Part shown: positions 55,681-64,000 of the stretch, one piece after another | How positions within the stretch are numbered: position 1 is the stretch's first letter | How the letters are laid out: the number at the start of each line of letters is the position of its first letter | Position numbers and translations under genes: made by a program | The notes under the pieces: generated by a model | The model's input: the letters and a program-made list of their open reading frames with translations, nothing else | Told to the model about the DNA's origin: nothing | The model's database searches: none | From: Bacteroidales bacterium | Lineage (GTDB): Bacteria > Bacteroidota > Bacteroidia > Bacteroidales > GCA-2748055 | Direction: 5' to 3' | Assembly (NCBI GenBank): GCA_029210585.1 | Contig: JARGFP010000016.1 | Location: forward strand, 38,398 to 102,397 | DNA: 64,000 nucleotides

Positions 55681-57228
55681 TTACCTGTTCATCCAATCGA
55701 GTTGCGGCCAGGTTTCCGGTCCATCATTTTGTTGGGGAGCCCCGGGAGTGCTACGGCCGTTTGTTACAATTTCAGCCAGTTCCTGCCGGTACTGTTCCAC
55801 GATATTTTCATTTTCAGCCTGGAGGTTTTTCTCTTCGGCACGATCTTCAATAAGATTGTACAACTGAACCGGGGGCAAATCCTCAATCCCTTCTGAATTG
55901 GGGCGCGGTGCACTCCATCCCCCCGAGCCGGGGCAGAAAATCACTTTCCAGTCGCCTTTCCGGTAAGCAAACGAACCGTTAATGGAATGGTGCACAATAC
56001 TTTCGCGGGGACCGGATTTTCCTTCCAGGGCCGCAAGAAAACTGAAACTGTCTTCAGCTGCAGTATCCGGGATTTCTTTTCCGACAATATCGGCTACAGT
56101 GGCAAATAAATCGGTGGTGCACACCAGCTGGTCCGATTTCCGGTGTTTCACTTTTGCCGGCCAGCGCACAACATATGGCACACGATGCCCCCCTTCATAA
56201 ATATCTGCCTTATGTCCCCTGAATACATAGCTCGGGTCGTGCCCCTTGCCGGCCAGCTGTTCAAAATCAGCCTGAGGGGAACAACCATTGTCAGCTGTAA
56301 AAACCAGCAGCGTGTTTTCCGCGATTCCTTTTTGCTCAAGGGCGTTCATCACCTCTCCCACTACCCAGTCGACCATCATCACAAAATCTCCGTACGGATT
56401 GTCCAATCCGCTTTTTCCCTTAAACTGCTCCGTGGGCAGAATAGGGGTATGTGGCGCAGGAAGAGGCATATAGACAAAAAAGGGCTGGTCACTTCCGGCA
56501 TGCGCATTGATATATCCAACCGTTTTTTCAGTGATTTCCGGGAGCACCTGTTCATGATCAAAATCGTCTGAAGTAAGTCCTTCGCGCCACCACGACTGAT
56601 CGCCCTTATTTACCGTTGTTTTTGTTGGAACCATGGTAGGCATATCATTCTCCACCCAGACGTAGGGAGCCATGTCGAGCGAGCCACAAAACCCATAACT
56701 GTAATCGAAGCCGTGCGTTGCAGGACCATGCTGCACCGGTTGCGAAAAATCCACATCGGGTCTGGATTCAAGCTGACCCTGACTCTTTTCATCTTCCTCA
56801 ATTACACTCCAGTCCCAGCCCAGATGCCATTTACCGATAAACGCCGTTTTGTATCCGTTTGCTTGTAAAAATTCTGCCATCGTGGTTATTTCCTGGTGAA
56901 TCAAGGCGTTGCTGTATCCGTTTAATACCCCTTTTTTCAGCTCAGAACGCCAGTTATAACGTCCGGTCATAACCCCATAACGTGTTGGTGTACAAACTGA
57001 TGAACTGGTGTGTGCATCAGTAAACATCACTCCTTCCCCTGCCAGCTGGTCGATAAAAGGTGTATTAATTTTTGAATGTTCATTATAGGCAGATACATCT
57101 CCGTAGCCCATATCATCGGCCATGATGAAAATGATGTTGGGTAGTTCGTTGCCTGCCTTTTTTTCATTGCATGAAGAGAGGTAAACGATCATGATGGTTG
57201 AAATGAAAATGAATGCTGTTTTCTTCAT
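55681..57228 (-). CDS. family S1 sulfatase, lipoprotein (sulfatase 1)
   Basis: From the ATG at 57228 the signal ends VYLSSC (acylated Cys20). The alkaline-phosphatase-fold core begins NIIFIMADDMGYGD with the metal Asp pair. The active site SSVCTPTR has Cys79, which a formylglycine-generating enzyme would oxidise, and the conserved Arg. GKWHLG, TADNG and PHT/PHTPIL segments complete the family signature. S1 sulfatases remove O-sulfate from glycans; the substrate is inferred as a sulfated fucose- or galactose-containing glycan. It lies between two beta-helix lipoproteins in a tight operon. No anSME or FGE maturase gene is in the window. Confidence 0.94.
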   Translation of the reverse strand: MKKTAFIFISTIMIVYLSSCNEKKAGNELPNIIFIMADDMGYGDVSAYNEHSKINTPFIDQLAGEGVMFTDAHTSSSVCTPTRYGVMTGRYNWRSELKKGVLNGYSNALIHQEITTMAEFLQANGYKTAFIGKWHLGWDWSVIEEDEKSQGQLESRPDVDFSQPVQHGPATHGFDYSYGFCGSLDMAPYVWVENDMPTMVPTKTTVNKGDQSWWREGLTSDDFDHEQVLPEITEKTVGYINAHAGSDQPFFVYMPLPAPHTPILPTEQFKGKSGLDNPYGDFVMMVDWVVGEVMNALEQKGIAENTLLVFTADNGCSPQADFEQLAGKGHDPSYVFRGHKADIYEGGHRVPYVVRWPAKVKHRKSDQLVCTTDLFATVADIVGKEIPDTAAEDSFSFLAALEGKSGPRESIVHHSINGSFAYRKGDWKVIFCPGSGGWSAPRPNSEGIEDLPPVQLYNLIEDRAEEKNLQAENENIVEQYRQELAEIVTNGRSTPGAPQQNDGPETWPQLDWMNR

Positions 57229-57239
57229 TGCGTTTGGTT

Positions 57240-59669
57240 TTATTTCCAAATTAAGTTTTGTTCGAGCTGGTTACGAATAATGCCAAACTCCATTCCTTCT
57301 TTGAATTGAATGGCCTGTGTTGCATCTTGCAGTTGTGCAAAATTTTTTATGTCTGCACCTTCAAATTTAACAATTACATCACCCGTTTGAAAGCCCTGCT
57401 TTTTTAATGCTGAATGTTCAGGAACATGCAACAGGACTACCCCTCTGATGTCTTCCAGTCCCGCTGCCGATTGTTCACCTGGTGTTTCCACATTTTTTAC
57501 ACTTGCTCCAAACAATTGATAAACACTCCCTGGACCTCCTGTGTCGCTGAGCATAGGTTTCGGTATCTCCGGTTGTTTGGCTATTTTTCTTAATTTTTCA
57601 GAAACCACCCCAAAGGCATTCATTGGAAAGTTTTGAAATCCGATTTGCAGGGCTGGCGATTGGTCCTGTACCCTGAAATCCCCAGTTTCAGCATCAACGA
57701 ACAGCGGATTGCCCACCAGGGAATGTTCATCACAACCATTCTGCGAAAATTTCATCCGGTCTGCATGATTGGTGGCAAAAAGGTTGGAATCCAGCTCAGC
57801 CCCCCATTGTCCGTCGGGGGCTATCCCGCGCTGCATGATAGCCGGTCTGTATGCCCCGAAAACAATATTGTGTTTAAAGATATCTCCGCTGTTTGGATAC
57901 CAGACATGGGGGTGAAGGCTGTTGTTGAGAATGATATTATTTGTGGCCGTGCGATAATACCCTTCACGCATTTTCAACCCCCCGTTGAGCAACACGTTAT
58001 TATAAATAAAATACCAGGTTGAACCATCATCCAGGTCGATATCCCATCCATGGTCGCAGCGCCAGCGGCTGTTGCGAATGGTGTTGGGAGCAAGCATGTC
58101 CAGTGTTGGTAAATCAGGCTGTTTTTCAACCTCTTTGACTGTTTCATTGATATCCGGTGTCCAGAACCGGTCGCGCCCCCATGAATTGAAACTTCCGTGG
58201 TCCCCGGTTTCAAGCACTGTATTAAATACGTCACAGTACTCGATCACATGTCCGCCAAATGTTCCTTCGCTGATGTTGATTCCTGCACGTGGTACATCGT
58301 AAATGGAAGCGTGCCTGACGGTAATCTCATGCGACATGGAAATCTGAACCGCCGCAGTCTGTTTCTCATCGCGGCCGGTCATGGTAATCAGGCAATCTTC
58401 CACCATACAGTCTGATGGATAGTTATCGCCCTTTGGGCCAGGGGTGCGTTCCATGCGCTCAAAATCCTGCTTTCCATATCTGAAAAGCGGGCTGCGCACC
58501 ATTTCAGGATCGCCTGCAAAAGCGATACCGTTGGCCCCCGAATGATGGATGTAACAGCTTTTGATTGAAATCCGCCGGTTGTAGTTATTCACAAAAATAC
58601 TGTTCCCTCCAAGCTGGTCAAACACGCAATCAGACACCGTACAGTCTTCGGCACCGTCAAACAATACCCCACCACCCCGGTAAATTGTCCAGTCACTACG
58701 TAGCAGTGGTTCTTTGTTTTCCATGAAGGTTCGTGCTGCATGACGGAAAACCAATCCTTCCAAACGGATAAAACGTACGGGTTTCTCTTTCGTTCCCCTG
58801 AATTCGATCAAATGTTTTAACCTGACGATTTCGATAGTTGCTGAGGCCAGGTCAACCCCAGGAGGAGGATAATAATACAATGTCTTTTCATCCTTGTTGT
58901 AGTACCATTCACCGGGCGCATCCAGTTCTTCAAATATATTTTCGACCATCCGGTAACGGGGATGCATAGGTGATGGCCGGTTGTTTTGCCAGCCTCCCTC
59001 CAATGCAAGGGACCCGTCTGCATTTTTTCCTGTTACCAACCAGTGCATATCGCCCCATAAGCTTTTGTGCATGGCATGCACATAGGCACCCTCGGGTTGG
59101 CTCCAGGAAGCAACCCTTTCTGCATCCAGCGGATCATTGCCCGGATCGGGGTCGCCGGTATGCACCAAATCCCAGGCGTCGAAAACATTTTTCCCGTCTG
59201 CTGCATTTGGAAAACGGGCCATTCGTTGCCGGTCGCCGTTTATATATAATTGATCAATGATTACATCTTTTGAAACCGAAGCCTTATAGATCCCATTTTT
59301 ATATGGTTCCCAATCCAGGTGAAGCTTATCGCCCCCACTGATAATCGCTTTCCCTTCATTGGCAGCACGAACAATGACAGGATATTTTTCGCTTCCTGAA
59401 TGTTCTGGTGTAAAGACAACTGTACTGGGTAAATAATACATTCCATCGCTAAGAATGATGTGAACTTCTTTTTTGCCAGATAGCAAAGCTGCAATTTCAT
59501 TCGCTTTTTCAAACGTTAATACAGGCTGCGCTCTTGTTCCTGAAGCATTGTCGTTGCCTGTTGGTGCGATAAAAATTTCAACAGGGTGTTGCTGACAAGA
59601 TACAAAGCTACCCATCAGGGCAATTGCAAGGATTAAAACACTATTTGACTGTCTCACAATTCTATTCAT
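57240..59669 (-). CDS. right-handed beta-helix lipoprotein with C-terminal PDZ domain
   Basis: The 809-residue protein has a lipoprotein signal ending GSFVSC (Cys25). VEIFIAPTGNDNASGTRAQPV and FTPEHSGSEKYPVIVRAANEGKAIISGGDK form the same cap as in the gene at 53402. Helix repeats run to about residue 670 (GGNSIFVNNYNRRISIKSCYIHHSGANGIAFAGDP). The last about 90 residues form a PDZ-like domain (VVLLHVPEHSALKKQGFQTGDVIVKFEGADIKNFAQLQ), unusual on a beta-helix enzyme. Its start overlaps the upstream sulfatase stop by eight bases and sulfatase 1 follows 11 bases after its stop. A GH141-like or related glycosidase is possible. Confidence 0.78.
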   Translation of the reverse strand: MNRIVRQSNSVLILAIALMGSFVSCQQHPVEIFIAPTGNDNASGTRAQPVLTFEKANEIAALLSGKKEVHIILSDGMYYLPSTVVFTPEHSGSEKYPVIVRAANEGKAIISGGDKLHLDWEPYKNGIYKASVSKDVIIDQLYINGDRQRMARFPNAADGKNVFDAWDLVHTGDPDPGNDPLDAERVASWSQPEGAYVHAMHKSLWGDMHWLVTGKNADGSLALEGGWQNNRPSPMHPRYRMVENIFEELDAPGEWYYNKDEKTLYYYPPPGVDLASATIEIVRLKHLIEFRGTKEKPVRFIRLEGLVFRHAARTFMENKEPLLRSDWTIYRGGGVLFDGAEDCTVSDCVFDQLGGNSIFVNNYNRRISIKSCYIHHSGANGIAFAGDPEMVRSPLFRYGKQDFERMERTPGPKGDNYPSDCMVEDCLITMTGRDEKQTAAVQISMSHEITVRHASIYDVPRAGINISEGTFGGHVIEYCDVFNTVLETGDHGSFNSWGRDRFWTPDINETVKEVEKQPDLPTLDMLAPNTIRNSRWRCDHGWDIDLDDGSTWYFIYNNVLLNGGLKMREGYYRTATNNIILNNSLHPHVWYPNSGDIFKHNIVFGAYRPAIMQRGIAPDGQWGAELDSNLFATNHADRMKFSQNGCDEHSLVGNPLFVDAETGDFRVQDQSPALQIGFQNFPMNAFGVVSEKLRKIAKQPEIPKPMLSDTGGPGSVYQLFGASVKNVETPGEQSAAGLEDIRGVVLLHVPEHSALKKQGFQTGDVIVKFEGADIKNFAQLQDATQAIQFKEGMEFGIIRNQLEQNLIWK

Positions 59670-61113
59670 CTTCTCTACTCCAAATATGACTTCCTTCTAA
59701 TAGATCTCTATACTCCATTTTTAAAAGATTTTTCATCTCCTCGAATTTTTCCGGATACTTTTCAGCAACATTCTCTGCTTCCTCAATATCTTCATTCATC
59801 TTGTATAATTCAAAATCAACCACTTCGGCTTGCTTAGCCAACGCTTCGTTACCGTCATACAAATTATGTATCAATGGAAGGTAGGAGGTATCGTTTTTCA
59901 AACGGGCGAGAATTTTCCAATCATCAGTACGCATGGCCACCCTCTGTTCATTGATGGCATCGTAAAAAATCCATAACAGGGGTTTGTCCCTGTCCATCGT
60001 TCCGGTTTCAATTACAGGAACCATCGACTGCCCGTCCAGCTCTCTTTCAGGAAGTTCTGCTCCTGAAAGTTCTGCAAAAGTGGGCATAAAATCCAACAAG
60101 GAGACAACTGCATCTGATGTTCCGTTGTAGGTCTCTTTTCCTATCCAGTAGAGTATACCCGGGACCCGTATTCCTCCATCTGTTGTCCATAATTTCATTC
60201 CTTTTAGAGGTCCGGGCGAACCATAGGATCTTGTTGCACCTCTATAGCGGTGTAAAGTTTCAGGGCCGTTGTCTGAAGTAAAAATAATGAGTGTGTTTTC
60301 ACTATAATTCTCTTTCAGGTATTCCATCAAACGACCAACTGCATCATCTATATTGGCTACATTGGCAAAATATTGAGCCTGGTTTTCATTTACTGATTCT
60401 GGCAAATATTCGTCAACCAAAAACTGCGGCGACGCCACCGGTTCATGGGGTTCATGAAAAGAAACCTGCACGTAAAATGGGTTATCGGAATCTTTGTTTT
60501 GTAACCAATTCAATACTTCGTCAACTACAATCTGGCAGCTAAAACCTTCCAATTCACCCACTTCTTTGCCATTGCGCACAAAGTTATTTGGATTTTCATG
60601 GCTTGGGATTGCATTGTTACTGGTAGCAAACCAATGGTCGAAACCGAAATAACCGGGTGTTGGCTGCGCATCACTGTTAAACTTTGAACTACAATGCCAT
60701 TTTCCTGACAAGCAAGTTGAATAACCCACCTCTTTTAACATGGCAGGAATAGTTTGTTCGTCTGCTTGTAAATGAACCAGGTCGAGACATTGTTCCCCGG
60801 GTCTTCCCGATGGTCGTATGTAATCATATATGCCCGCACGGTTCGGGCTTCTCCCGGTTAATAACCCAGCGCGTGCAGGAGAGCAAACCGGTGCTGCCGT
60901 ATAGAAGCTGGTAAATTTAATTCCATCTGCAGCCAATTCATCTAAATGCGGAGTTTGAATGATTGGATGTCCATAAGAGGATAAATCGCCATATCCTAAA
61001 TCATCACAAAGGATTACTACAATGTTAGGGCGCGTTTCATCTGGTTTTGATTTACAGGAAAAAAAAGCTGATGTTAACAGTACAAGAATTGTGATAGCTT
61101 TTAATTGTTTCAT
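59662..61113 (-). CDS. family S1 sulfatase, lipoprotein (sulfatase 2)
   Basis: The signal MKQLKAITILVLLTSAFFSC has acylated Cys20. The core starts NIVVILCDDLGYGDLSSYG. The formylglycine site is AAPVCSPARAGLLTGRSP with Cys77 and Arg81, followed by the GKWHC motif and FTSDNGPE. PHEPVASPQF and WIFYDAINEQRVAMRTDDWK fit the C-terminal half. Only about 30 percent-level similarity to sulfatase 1 is apparent by eye, so it probably removes sulfate from a different position. It overlaps the beta-helix/PDZ gene by eight bases and follows the GH29-like gene by 21 bases, so it belongs to the same operon. Confidence 0.94.
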   Translation of the reverse strand: MKQLKAITILVLLTSAFFSCKSKPDETRPNIVVILCDDLGYGDLSSYGHPIIQTPHLDELAADGIKFTSFYTAAPVCSPARAGLLTGRSPNRAGIYDYIRPSGRPGEQCLDLVHLQADEQTIPAMLKEVGYSTCLSGKWHCSSKFNSDAQPTPGYFGFDHWFATSNNAIPSHENPNNFVRNGKEVGELEGFSCQIVVDEVLNWLQNKDSDNPFYVQVSFHEPHEPVASPQFLVDEYLPESVNENQAQYFANVANIDDAVGRLMEYLKENYSENTLIIFTSDNGPETLHRYRGATRSYGSPGPLKGMKLWTTDGGIRVPGILYWIGKETYNGTSDAVVSLLDFMPTFAELSGAELPERELDGQSMVPVIETGTMDRDKPLLWIFYDAINEQRVAMRTDDWKILARLKNDTSYLPLIHNLYDGNEALAKQAEVVDFELYKMNEDIEEAENVAEKYPEKFEEMKNLLKMEYRDLLEGSHIWSREDE

Positions 61114-61134
61114 TGGTCTTATTTAATTTAACCA

Positions 61135-62151
61135 CTATTTTTGAACAGTCCCCAGCGCTTCTCCAATCTTATCTAACTGTTTCATGTACTCCACGGGTAT
61201 GGTTCCATCAGGCATTGGGGGAACATCCCATGTAATGGCACCTCCTACTGCATTGATTTCTTTGCTATACTTCACAATTTGTTCTTCGGAAAACCTGGGA
61301 TCACCCTGGCCCCAGAAATTGCCCAGAAAGCTTAAAATTTGGATTTGTTTCCCATCGACCATGCCATCATAAGCAAATGCCCATTGAATGCGATCCAAAT
61401 CGTTTATCTCACCTGCCGTATAATCCTCATGAGGCGTAATAGACATGATTCTGGGAAATTTCCCCGGATTAAATGCCAGAATTCCATCAGGATTTCCGGC
61501 TCTGGCTGCATTCGCTATTGATTCGAAATTAGGCTCATCAGGTTGCCTGTAATGTGTATTCGGTCTGTAACAAGCATCAAACCACCATCCGGAGACTTTA
61601 TCGCCCCAACGAAGGGAATACTCCCTTATGATCTCCTGCATGCGCAACAGCGTCTCAGCATATCTTTCAAATGGTCCGGATCTATAGTAATCGTTTCTTT
61701 CCATGGCAAATCCCTTCATTTCTGCTTCGTTCTTACCAATCGGAGGCATAAGCATGTAGGTTATCAGCTTTATTCCATATTTATCCAAAGCATCCGCTAA
61801 ATCTACTACCAGGTCCCGCTTAGAACACTGGCTTGGCACCTGGCCGGTAAGACTGTCATAGGTGGCATTTGGTGCTATGAAAAATGGCGGTCCATGGCGG
61901 ACAGTCATGATCAGGTATCCGGCACCGACATCGGATAACTGTTTAGCAAGTGCCTCACAATCGTAATTATCAATGAGTTCATTCCATTTCTCAATTGTTA
62001 TGGAGTCCATCTGGTTTTCAGCAGCAAGCCATTCCGGTTGATAATGGATCATAACACCCCATTTTGCTTCTCTCAGCCATTCGGCCCTGTTCTGAGCTGT
62101 TAATGGGATGAATAGTATTCCCAATAAAAAAACAATAGTTATCTTCTTCAT
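61135..62151 (-). CDS. GH29-like (alpha-L-fucosidase-related) TIM-barrel protein, short form
   Basis: The 338-residue protein has a signal peptide (MKKITIVFLLGILFIPLTAQ). WLREAKWGVMIHYQPEW and DVGAGYLIMTVRHGPPF match the GH29 first barrel strands (W-F-x-x-A-KFG-x-x-x-HWG and the K-H-H/D-G-x motif positions). SGWWFDACY contains the expected nucleophile Asp192. The C-terminus stops after VGGAITWDVPPMPDG, close to the fucosidase strand 8 pattern, so the beta-sandwich domain of typical GH29 enzymes (450 or more residues) is missing. It is the first gene of the sulfatase/beta-helix operon. Fucosidase is inferred; a divergent GH29 member of other specificity is possible. Confidence 0.75.
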   Translation of the reverse strand: MKKITIVFLLGILFIPLTAQNRAEWLREAKWGVMIHYQPEWLAAENQMDSITIEKWNELIDNYDCEALAKQLSDVGAGYLIMTVRHGPPFFIAPNATYDSLTGQVPSQCSKRDLVVDLADALDKYGIKLITYMLMPPIGKNEAEMKGFAMERNDYYRSGPFERYAETLLRMQEIIREYSLRWGDKVSGWWFDACYRPNTHYRQPDEPNFESIANAARAGNPDGILAFNPGKFPRIMSITPHEDYTAGEINDLDRIQWAFAYDGMVDGKQIQILSFLGNFWGQGDPRFSEEQIVKYSKEINAVGGAITWDVPPMPDGTIPVEYMKQLDKIGEALGTVQK

Positions 62152-62320
62152 ATTTATAAAATTAATTAAAAATTCATGCTCTTAAAAAATAGGGAAATCG
62201 GACAAATTAACCTGTCGATGATAATATGTGAAATCCGGTTTTTATGCCCACGCACATTCCTAAATTAAACCTAATAGTTTGCATTTCAATCTGATAAATA
62301 GTCAAAAAGGTTCACATTAT

Positions 62321-64000
62321 TTAATGAAAGTCAAACTCGACGCTACCATGATAATCCTGAACTCTCAGCTTTATTAGTTGATTTTTAATAGGCCATTCAA
62401 CAGATAAAGTTCTTTTTTCACCGGGCAACAGGTTAAAGTATCCGTCTGAAAAATAAGCTGGTAAAATTCTTTGCCCGGAACTTGCGTCAATAAGGTTCAT
62501 TTTAACAGCCAATGCTGGCACTTTATCATTATTTATAATTTGAAAACTTGCATTATTACCAGTCTTTTCAAGAAATTTTATAGTTAATTCAGGACTTTTA
62601 AGATGATTAAACTCAGAAAAACTTTCGTTGTTGTCACTCCTCCAGTAGTCATTTTGAGAAATGACCTTATTGTTCCGGAGCAATGTAAGCCTGATCAGAT
62701 AAACTTTTGGAAGCTTCGTTGGAATTTCTACCTTGAAAGATTCGGTCTTTTTGTTGGCCACTGCATTTTGAACTGCTTTTTGGACAGCAAGGCTTTTGCC
62801 ATTCAAATTAAAAATCTCAGCTTTTGCCATAAGTTTTGTCTGATTATGCCGCGTGGTATTGATAATATCCACCTGGTTGTTTAGTGGATTTAACTGAATG
62901 TGTAAAGGTTCGCATGCTTTTTTTGAACCAAAATAAGACCCAAAGGTTTCATAATCCCACGAGTAGGTTTGCCATACCATACTTGGCCAGGCCGGGTGCG
63001 ACATCCACAGTAATAATCCGCTGGCATTTTCCCAAAGTTTACTGTTCCAGCTTTCGAACATGGCACGGTGACTTTCATAATTGAGAAACTGGGCTTTTCG
63101 TGTGAAATCATCGAGCGAAGTAGCATTGCCATACCTTTGCTCAAGATCTTCGGTAAAAGCTTTTAATCCTGAATGAAAATCGTGGTAATACCAGGTGTCA
63201 CTTATTGGCCAGCGGTCGGCTTCCGGAATAAATGATCGCATGGTTTCGGCAGTAGGAATAGAAGGGGTGCCCAATTCTGTATTAAATCCATCGGCAAGTG
63301 TGTGGAAATAATCGGCAGTATTTTTTCTGTAATCCCAAGGTCCGCTCTGACGCAGGTTGATTTTACGGGAATTAGGAGAATAAAAACGCGTACCATCTTC
63401 ATCAGCAATTAGTTTCTGAAGTTTATGCTCCAGTTCTTTTGGTGCATAACCTTCATTACGCGGGCACCAGATGGCAATAGACGGATGGTTCCGAAACCTT
63501 TTTACCACTTCGGTGGCGTTTTTCATAAAAAGATTGTAATCATTTATGCCCAGGTTATACTCTTCGGTTGTAAGCCAGAAATCATTCCAAACCAACAGAC
63601 CGTATTCATCGGCCAGTTCATAAAAAACCTGCTCGGTACTCTCTCCGGTCCAGTTTCTTATCATGTTAAAATTCTCTTCTTTGTGAAGACGAAAATATGG
63701 CTCCAGTTTTTCGCGGGAAACCCGTTTCATAGCATCATCCATTCCCCAGTTACCACCTTTGCAAAAAACAGGAACACCGTTTACCTTAATTGTAAGAAAA
63801 GGATTATTGCTCTCTTGCTCAATCGTTTGAAGCAGGTTGGGATCAGCGCCCATTGCTAAACGGGGTAAAAATGTGCCGTTACCAATATCTACTCTGTCGA
63901 TAGTGTTAAAAAGAATCTTTCCTGCTGCCGCTATAGGATTGTATTCAACACGTCTCATGGAATTTTCATTCTCAGCAAGCGTTAGTTCGTACGATAACTC
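62321..64000 (-). CDS. glycoside hydrolase family 2 (exo-beta-glucosaminidase/mannosidase-like), N-terminus beyond window
   Basis: The frame is open to the window edge; an ATG at 63958 is internal, because in-frame codons upstream (ELSYELTLAENENS) continue without stop. The visible part includes the end of a beta-sandwich, then FLTIKVNGVPVFCKGGNWGMDDAM, RNWTGESTEQVFYELADEYGLLVWNDFW and the acid/base motif IWCPRNEG, characteristic of the large GH2 CsxA/mannosylglycoprotein endo-beta-mannosidase type. A C-terminal Ig-like domain ends in VEFDFH. At least 560 residues are encoded here. The 169-base gap to the GH29-like gene leaves open whether it belongs to the same operon. The region is visibly AT-richer than the first 15 kb. 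Confidence 0.88.
   Translation of the reverse strand, partial: ELSYELTLAENENSMRRVEYNPIAAAGKILFNTIDRVDIGNGTFLPRLAMGADPNLLQTIEQESNNPFLTIKVNGVPVFCKGGNWGMDDAMKRVSREKLEPYFRLHKEENFNMIRNWTGESTEQVFYELADEYGLLVWNDFWLTTEEYNLGINDYNLFMKNATEVVKRFRNHPSIAIWCPRNEGYAPKELEHKLQKLIADEDGTRFYSPNSRKINLRQSGPWDYRKNTADYFHTLADGFNTELGTPSIPTAETMRSFIPEADRWPISDTWYYHDFHSGLKAFTEDLEQRYGNATSLDDFTRKAQFLNYESHRAMFESWNSKLWENASGLLLWMSHPAWPSMVWQTYSWDYETFGSYFGSKKACEPLHIQLNPLNNQVDIINTTRHNQTKLMAKAEIFNLNGKSLAVQKAVQNAVANKKTESFKVEIPTKLPKVYLIRLTLLRNNKVISQNDYWRSDNNESFSEFNHLKSPELTIKFLEKTGNNASFQIINNDKVPALAVKMNLIDASSGQRILPAYFSDGYFNLLPGEKRTLSVEWPIKNQLIKLRVQDYHGSVEFDFH

Noticed and set aside
62152..62320. A fifth copy of the shared operator upstream of the GH29-like gene
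   Set aside because: The spacer contains CAGATT and a TAATTTG-like stretch, but neither the 17-bp half-sites nor the fixed 21-base distance is present.

Overview
The window looks like a chromosome segment of a polysaccharide-degrading member of the Bacteroidota. The evidence is two SusC/SusD pairs, many Sec lipoproteins with acidic residues after the lipobox cysteine, three secreted proteins with a C-terminal type IX secretion (T9SS) sorting domain, and promoters with a TAnnTTTG-like -7 box. Two one-cysteine sulfatases, candidate fucosidases (GH95, GH29-like), FAS1 lipoproteins and 3-keto-glycoside enzymes suggest a marine or sediment Bacteroidales/Marinilabiliales-type organism. That placement is inference; no rRNA or tRNA gene was seen.

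Layout. 1-15.5 kb is mostly housekeeping: a partial cvpA, small envelope proteins, a GNAT acetyltransferase, an M14 peptidase, a lipid cluster (PlsC, lipid kinase, HAD phosphatase), a lipoprotein phosphoesterase, cytochrome bd oxidase (cydAB), a YadA-head-like protein lacking its export signal, and a second lipid pair (acyltransferase, CDP-alcohol phosphatidyltransferase). 15.5-25 kb carries a secreted metalloprotease-like protein coupled to a LamG/T9SS protein whose signal peptide is split by a T9 tract, a GH2 beta-galactosidase-like enzyme, and a DUF1080 plus Gfo/Idh/MocA operon. 25-33.6 kb holds two giant T9SS proteins. 33.9-51.8 kb is one minus-strand polysaccharide utilisation operon: FAS1, SusC, SusD, FAS1, FAS1, SusC, SusD, GH95. 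52.4-64 kb has a plus-strand SGNH esterase and a minus-strand cluster of beta-helix lipoproteins, two sulfatases, a GH29-like protein and a partial GH2.

Main finding. Four separate minus-strand transcription units (DUF1080/oxidoreductase, beta-helix giant, LTD giant, FAS1-SusCD-GH95) share the same promoter architecture. Each has two direct 17-bp half-sites separated by 4 bp (21-bp period), then exactly 21 bp, then a -7 box TA(A/C)TTTT(A/G). This is the geometry of AraC araI1-I2 and predicts a regulon under one AraC-type activator, possibly a hybrid two-component system; no candidate regulator gene is in the window. It links glycan import, a fucosidase, noncanonical 3-keto glycoside cleavage and two giant secreted proteins into one response.

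Working model (inference): a fucose-containing, probably sulfated glycan is bound by FAS1/SusD lipoproteins, trimmed by GH95, sulfatases, GH29-like and beta-helix enzymes, imported by SusC, and processed further by GH2 and the DUF1080/oxidoreductase pair.
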